A DNA stretch of 44,175 nucleotides, taken from IMG/VR virus record IMGVR_UViG_3300031976_000853, positions 1 through 44,175 of that record. The stretch is one strand, 5' to 3'. The position numbers and the translations under genes are program-made. The DNA is from a virus. The stretch's first letter is position 1. The number at the start of each line of letters is the position of its first letter. The notes under the pieces are model-generated. The model ran no database searches. It worked only from the letters and a program-made list of their open reading frames with translations, and was not told the origin of the DNA. Positions 40,367-44,175 of this stretch are shown piece after piece.

Positions 40367-41214
40367 CCATCATCAAGGAAGAACGCATCGGCGGACAGAG
40401 GCTGATTTTGGGCGATTGCTTGGAGGTGATGCCGCTGCTGGGCCGGTTCGATGCGGTGGTGACGTCTCCGCCTTATGACAAAATGAGGGATTATGGAGAG
40501 GGCTTTTCCGGGGTTGATTGCCTTTCGGTAATTCGCACCATTGCTGCGCTGCTTTCTAACGGTGGGGTCTGCGTCTGGAATGTGGCCGACCAAACAGTTG
40601 AAGGATCAGAAACAGGTTCATCCTTTCGACAGGCGCTTGCCGCTATCGACGCAGGGCTTCGTTTGCACGACACGATGATTTATGAGCGCGCACAGGCATT
40701 TGGCGGAAGTTCTAAAGCGTATCTGCACGCCTTCGAATATATGTTCATATTCTCAAACGGGACGCCTCGAAAATTCAATCCATTACGCGACCGTAAAAAT
40801 GCAAGGCCGGGCGTGGAAAGCTCAACTAAAGGCGGAAGGCGGAGAGATGGGGCTATCCCGGATCGACACCGGAAGGAAACAGCAGAATTCGGAAAGAGGA
40901 CTAATATCTGGCGCTACGGCGTGGGTGGTTCAAACTTCGATCATCCGGCGGTTATGCCTTACCAGATGGCAGAAGACCACGTTTCGAGCTGGTCCGATGC
41001 CTCAGACACCATCCTCGACCCCTTCATGGGCAGCGGCACCACGTTGGTCGCCTGCCAGAAGCTAGGCCGTCAGGGCACGGGAATAGAGCTTGACCCCGAG
41101 TATTTCCAGATCGCCTGCCGTCGCGTGGATGAAGCCACCCGCCAGCCGGATTTATTCGTCGCCCCTGCCGCCCCCGCCCCCGTCCAGACTGCAATGTTCG
41201 GAGATCCCGCATGA
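40363..41214 (+). CDS. DNA methyltransferase, amino-methyl type (TSPPY)
   Basis: A 283-aa beta-class enzyme with catalytic TSPPY (34-38) near the N-terminus and the SAM loop DPFMGSGTT (219-227) near the C-terminus. TSPPY suggests N4-cytosine, though N6-adenine cannot be excluded. No restriction partner is adjacent, so self-protection is likely. The central 40.48-40.93 kb part, the target recognition region, uses AT-rich and rare codons (TTA, ATA, AGA, AGG) unlike its two ends. Confidence 0.88.
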   Translation: MTIIKEERIGGQRLILGDCLEVMPLLGRFDAVVTSPPYDKMRDYGEGFSGVDCLSVIRTIAALLSNGGVCVWNVADQTVEGSETGSSFRQALAAIDAGLRLHDTMIYERAQAFGGSSKAYLHAFEYMFIFSNGTPRKFNPLRDRKNARPGVESSTKGGRRRDGAIPDRHRKETAEFGKRTNIWRYGVGGSNFDHPAVMPYQMAEDHVSSWSDASDTILDPFMGSGTTLVACQKLGRQGTGIELDPEYFQIACRRVDEATRQPDLFVAPAAPAPVQTAMFGDPA

Positions 41215-41378
41215 TCACCCTAGCCCCCGTCCGTTTCCCCATCCCTCCCGCTGTCACCGACGACACGGCTCCTCGCGACATCCGTTGCGGAGCCAAGCGC
41301 GCCCCTCGTGAGCCGAAAGCCACGGTTGCCCAGGTCATCGCCATCATCCGGGCGGCACATGCGGAGGCGACGGCATGA
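41211..41378 (+). CDS. Small hypothetical protein, 55 aa
   Basis: Begins MITLAPVRFPIPPAVTDDTA, Pro-rich, and ends with a helix (TVAQVIAIIRAAHAEATA). ATGA overlaps at both ends support it as a real coupled gene. The function is unknown. Confidence 0.6.
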   Translation: MITLAPVRFPIPPAVTDDTAPRDIRCGAKRAPREPKATVAQVIAIIRAAHAEATA

Positions 41379-41866
41379 ACCACAACAGCGTCCCCGTGAT
41401 CGGCCCCGATGGCAAGGCATATCCTTCGATCACTGCCTGCGCCAAGGCGATGAAGGTGAGTTACTCGACGCTGTATTCGCGCTTGGAAACCACCGGATCG
41501 CTTGTCCCCACCAACAAGCACATGACCCCGGTTCGCTATGGTCGGAAGGTGTATCCCAGCATTCGCGCCTTGGCCCGTAAGCTGGGCTGCCCTGCCGTGA
41601 GCCTCGGATACCACCTGCAAACTCATGGCAATCTGGACCGCTTCGGCCTTGGCAAGGCTCACGGTCAGGTCCGCATCACAAAGGAAACGCGGATCGGCGG
41701 CGTTTCCTTCGAGAGCCGGAAGGCAGCCGCAGAGGCACTTGGTATTGCTTACAGCACCCTGCGGATCTGGATTTCCCCGGATGCCACGCCCGCTCAACGC
41801 GACCAGCTGGCCGAGCGCCTTTTGGCCTACAGAATGAACGACACCAGCAACCGGAGCGCGGCATGA
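41375..41866 (+). CDS. Protein of three tandem HTH modules
   Basis: A 163-aa protein composed of three similar units: GKAYPSITACAKAMKVSYST, RKVYPSIRALARKLGCPAVS and GVSFESRKAAAEALGIAYST, each a strand/turn followed by an HTH, as in NUMOD1-type DNA-binding modules. No nuclease domain is attached. It may be a regulator or DNA-structuring protein. It is coupled to the next gene, which ends in a fourth unit. Confidence 0.7.
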   Translation: MNHNSVPVIGPDGKAYPSITACAKAMKVSYSTLYSRLETTGSLVPTNKHMTPVRYGRKVYPSIRALARKLGCPAVSLGYHLQTHGNLDRFGLGKAHGQVRITKETRIGGVSFESRKAAAEALGIAYSTLRIWISPDATPAQRDQLAERLLAYRMNDTSNRSAA

Positions 41867-42315
41867 ACATCATCGCCCCCGTCTTTGCACCGCAGTTCCG
41901 CCAGCCCATGCCCGCCGATCTGCAAGACATCATCCGCGAGAAAATGATGGCGACCCTGCCGCCGCGCCCCAAGCATCACAAGGGCTACGACAAGGGTCTG
42001 AAGCGCCGCCAGGAACTGACCCCGCAGGCCGTGTCGCTTCGGTCGATGGGGATGCCCCTGAACGAGATCGCAGCCATCCTGAAGTGCAGCAAGACGCAGC
42101 TGGACCGGATCATGGCGGACTACCGCGCCAGCATGGAGGACAAGGGTGAGGCTCTGAGCTTCTCGCTTCGCAGCAACCCATGCTCCTGCGACGGGGTCAC
42201 GTATCCCAGCATGGCGAAAGCGGCGACTGCCTTCGGCGTCCATAAGTCCACGATCAAGCGATACATCGATGACCACGGCAGCCTTGAGGGCTTTTCACGG
42301 AGGGCCACCGCATGA
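41863..42315 (+). CDS. HTH protein with NUMOD1-like C-terminal module
   Basis: A 150-aa protein. The central part holds a resolvase/sigma-like HTH (GMPLNEIAAILKCSKTQLDRIM). The C-terminal part (CDGVTYPSMAKAATAFGVHK, then STIKRYIDDHGSLEGF) is a further copy of the module in the preceding gene. The N-terminus (MNIIAPVFAPQFRQP) is unstructured. A late-gene or replication regulator is plausible. Confidence 0.65.
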   Translation: MNIIAPVFAPQFRQPMPADLQDIIREKMMATLPPRPKHHKGYDKGLKRRQELTPQAVSLRSMGMPLNEIAAILKCSKTQLDRIMADYRASMEDKGEALSFSLRSNPCSCDGVTYPSMAKAATAFGVHKSTIKRYIDDHGSLEGFSRRATA

Positions 42316-43010
42316 AGGTGCTCGACCTGTTCAGCGGCATAGGCGGCATGAGCCTCGGCTTAGAACGCGCAGGCATGGAAACCGTCGCGTTCTGCGAGAT
42401 CGAAGAATTCCCGCGCCGTGTGCTGGCGCATCATTGGCCAGGAGTGCCCGTTCATGGCGATATTACCACCGCTCGATTTGATGGACCCGTGGACCTGGTT
42501 ACGGCGGGCTTTCCCTGTCAGGACATCTCACTCGCTGGAAAGGGTGCCGGACTTGCCGGAACCCGTTCGGGCCTGTTCTGGCATATCCTTCGAACCGTTC
42601 GCATGGTGGGACGCCCCCAACTGCTGCTGGAGAACGTGGCAGCGTTGCTTGATCGAGGGATGGGCGCGGTGGTCGGAGCCTTGGCCCAGGTCAGGTATGA
42701 CGCGGAATGGCATTGCATACCGGCGTCCGCCCTTGGTGCCCCGCACGGCAGGGACCGGCTCTGGATTGTTGCCCACCCCATCGGGGACGAGCAATCACGG
42801 GAAGAACCATGTGTCAGGGCGTTTGGACGAATGGGGCGGATCGAGCAATCGATGGCGTGGAACCGAGATTGGGAAGGTACACTCGCCGAGTTTCGAAGGC
42901 TGGATGATGGGCTTCCCCGCTCGGTGGCATCAACTGACGGATATCGAAACGCCGTAGTTCCGCAGATCCCCGAAATGATCGGACGTCAACTGATGGAGGC
43001 CGCAGCATGA
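42312..43010 (+). CDS. DNA cytosine-5 methyltransferase (Dcm-like)
   Basis: A 232-aa enzyme: DLFSGIGG (5-12, SAM), GFPCQD with catalytic C69, ENV (107-109), HGRDRLW (145-151) and a motif X variant DGYRNAVVPQ, where the usual G directly before NAVVPQ is R. The target recognition region is very short, as in phage solitary enzymes. It probably protects phage DNA from host restriction. ATGA junctions occur on both sides. Confidence 0.88.
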   Translation: MKVLDLFSGIGGMSLGLERAGMETVAFCEIEEFPRRVLAHHWPGVPVHGDITTARFDGPVDLVTAGFPCQDISLAGKGAGLAGTRSGLFWHILRTVRMVGRPQLLLENVAALLDRGMGAVVGALAQVRYDAEWHCIPASALGAPHGRDRLWIVAHPIGDEQSREEPCVRAFGRMGRIEQSMAWNRDWEGTLAEFRRLDDGLPRSVASTDGYRNAVVPQIPEMIGRQLMEAAA

Positions 43011-43201
43011 AGCCGCTCGACGCCAAGATCGCCCGCCGCAAGCAGCGCCAACGCGAACGCCGGGCACGGAAGGAGGTTGACCGCCTCCGCACAGGCTTCG
43101 TGAGTGCTGTGGGAGCCGAGGAAGCGTCTGTCTGGTGCGATGGCACCGCAGGATGGAGAAGGCCCCGCAACGGGCCGCACAGCGACGGAGAGAGCCAATG
43201 A
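43007..43201 (+). CDS. Small basic protein, 64 aa
   Basis: Very basic N-terminal helix (MKPLDAKIARRKQRQRERRA), then a weakly ordered tail. ATGA overlaps with both neighbours. It could contact nucleic acid; no family was recognised. Confidence 0.6.
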   Translation: MKPLDAKIARRKQRQRERRARKEVDRLRTGFVSAVGAEEASVWCDGTAGWRRPRNGPHSDGESQ

Positions 43202-44175
43202 ACGCGCGTCCCGAAATCCTGACAGGCACCGAAGTCAGCACTGGACGCCGCAAGCCGTCCGATCTGGTTGCCGAATATGAAGCCAAGCGCGAAGCCATCC
43301 CGGATCTGATCGAAGCTTTCAAGGCGGCAGGCGTCCAGGCCAAGTCTGGCATGACCATCGGCGGCACATGGGGGCATGTCACCATCAACACAGGCGACAT
43401 CTACCAACGGCAAGCGGAGGAGGCTCTTCTCGCTTCGGCATGGCGTCACACCTATTCGCTGTATGAGCTGGAAACCATCGTCAGCGCCGAGGACAAGCGC
43501 CGCATCGAACAGATGTTCGCATCGCCCCCGCCGTTCACCATCGACAACATCCGCGATCAGTTCGGGGCGTATGTCATGGACCCGTGGGGGTCGATCCTGC
43601 GCGGTTTGGCGGAGGTGTTCAGCCAGTTGGACCCGGCCTTCAAGTCGCACGAGAAAATGAAGGTCGGCGTCAAGGGACTGCCCAAGCGCGTCATCCTGTC
43701 GAACGTCAGCGGCTATGGGTCATGGGGGCGGGACAGGCTGCTGAACATCCTGAACGCCATCGCCGCCTATCAGGGCATTCCCCTGCCGTCCTACGGCGAC
43801 ATCGAGGGGTTTATGAAGGACGGAGACAGCCTGCGTGAAGAGCGCGGCGTCTGGCTCAAGCGGTTCAGCAACGGCAACGGGCATCTGTTCTTTGCCCCTG
43901 ACACGCTGGCCGACATCAACCGCGCCTTGGCCGAATATTACGGCGAGGTCTTGGCCGATTGCCCCGAGGAGCGCCCAAGCAAGCAGCGGACCGGCACCAA
44001 TGTCAGCAAGGATCTGCAATATTACCCGACGCCCGCCAAGGTGGTGCAAAAGATCGTCGCGGATCTCTATGGCATCAAGGGGAAGCGCGTCCTTGAGCCG
44101 TCATGTGGGTGCGGGCGCTTCATGGATGAACTGCGCAGGGCAGGGGCACAGGTCGTCGGGTGCGAGTATGACGCA
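43198..44175 (+). CDS. DUF4942-type methyltransferase (cut by window end)
   Basis: 326 codons are visible with no stop. The N-terminal region (TIGGTWGHVTINTGDIY, then WGSILRGLAEVFSQLDPAFKSHE and GLPKRVILSN) is typical of DUF4942. The C-terminal part begins a class I SAM domain: YYPTPAKVVQKIV, then VLEPSCGCGRFMDEL (298-312). The catalytic motif lies beyond the window. It is probably a DNA modification enzyme, the third methyltransferase in this operon. Confidence 0.82.
   Translation, partial: MNARPEILTGTEVSTGRRKPSDLVAEYEAKREAIPDLIEAFKAAGVQAKSGMTIGGTWGHVTINTGDIYQRQAEEALLASAWRHTYSLYELETIVSAEDKRRIEQMFASPPPFTIDNIRDQFGAYVMDPWGSILRGLAEVFSQLDPAFKSHEKMKVGVKGLPKRVILSNVSGYGSWGRDRLLNILNAIAAYQGIPLPSYGDIEGFMKDGDSLREERGVWLKRFSNGNGHLFFAPDTLADINRALAEYYGEVLADCPEERPSKQRTGTNVSKDLQYYPTPAKVVQKIVADLYGIKGKRVLEPSCGCGRFMDELRRAGAQVVGCEYDA

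Noticed and set aside
1-44175. Search by eye for tRNA, rRNA, CRISPR arrays, transposases and toxin-antitoxin pairs
   Set aside because: No cloverleaf, regular spacer-repeat array, transposase motif or convincing toxin-antitoxin pair was seen; small tRNA genes could be missed without a computed search.

Overview
The window is a nearly complete genome of a temperate tailed phage, or of a prophage carried extrachromosomally, with long-tailed (lambda/HK97-like) architecture. The high GC content, the codon use, and a head/tail gene order collinear with the gene transfer agents of Rhodobacterales point to an alphaproteobacterial host of the Paracoccus/Rhodobacter kind. The host is inferred from gene style only. 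No rRNA, tRNA, CRISPR array, insertion sequence or clear host gene was seen. The integrase lies in the middle of the window with phage genes on both sides. The two ends (terminase at the left, a methyltransferase cut off at the right) would join naturally if the genome were circular. This fits a virion or circular genome better than an integrated prophage.

Layout. (1) 1-22.5 kb, + strand: terminase, portal, protease, capsid, connector and closure proteins, tail tube, two overlapping tail chaperones, tape measure, distal tail proteins, a cell-wall peptidase-like protein and a 1092-aa hub. After these comes an unusual adhesion/depolymerase set: beta-helix tailspike, collagen-like protein, nucleoside-hydrolase-like/FN3/LamG fusion, and GH16 glucanase. 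One membrane-anchored moron (7078-7413) sits on the opposite strand with its own promoter. (2) 22.5-24.9 kb: membrane proteins, a holin-like protein and a T7-lysozyme-type endolysin with a C-terminal membrane segment. (3) 25.3-27.0 kb: small accessory genes and a GIY-YIG protein, mostly on the - strand. (4) 27.0-28.4 kb: tyrosine integrase preceded by phased short repeats, converging on an excisionase-like HTH gene.

(5) 28.4-36.0 kb, - strand: a long early operon of tightly coupled small genes (stop and start codons overlapping as ATGA or TGATG). It includes Lar-like, HNH, YbcO-like and NinB proteins, SSB and an Erf annealase. (6) 36.1-36.7 kb: an immunity region laid out as in lambda. A leftward early promoter carries two operators. 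A short Xre-type repressor ends in its own terminator. Three operators lie between the repressor and a divergent Cro-like gene. (7) 36.7-44.2 kb, + strand: nuclease, replication initiator with an iteron origin inside the gene, a zinc-finger primase domain overlapping a TOPRIM/helicase gene, two DNA methyltransferases, two proteins built from repeated HTH modules, and a DUF4942-type methyltransferase cut off by the window end.

How it works together (inference): repression at both operator clusters maintains lysogeny. On release, the leftward operon supplies recombination and anti-restriction functions, the rightward operon replicates and methylates the genome, and the late operon builds particles whose tails carry several carbohydrate-active or adhesive domains, suggesting a host covered with polysaccharide.
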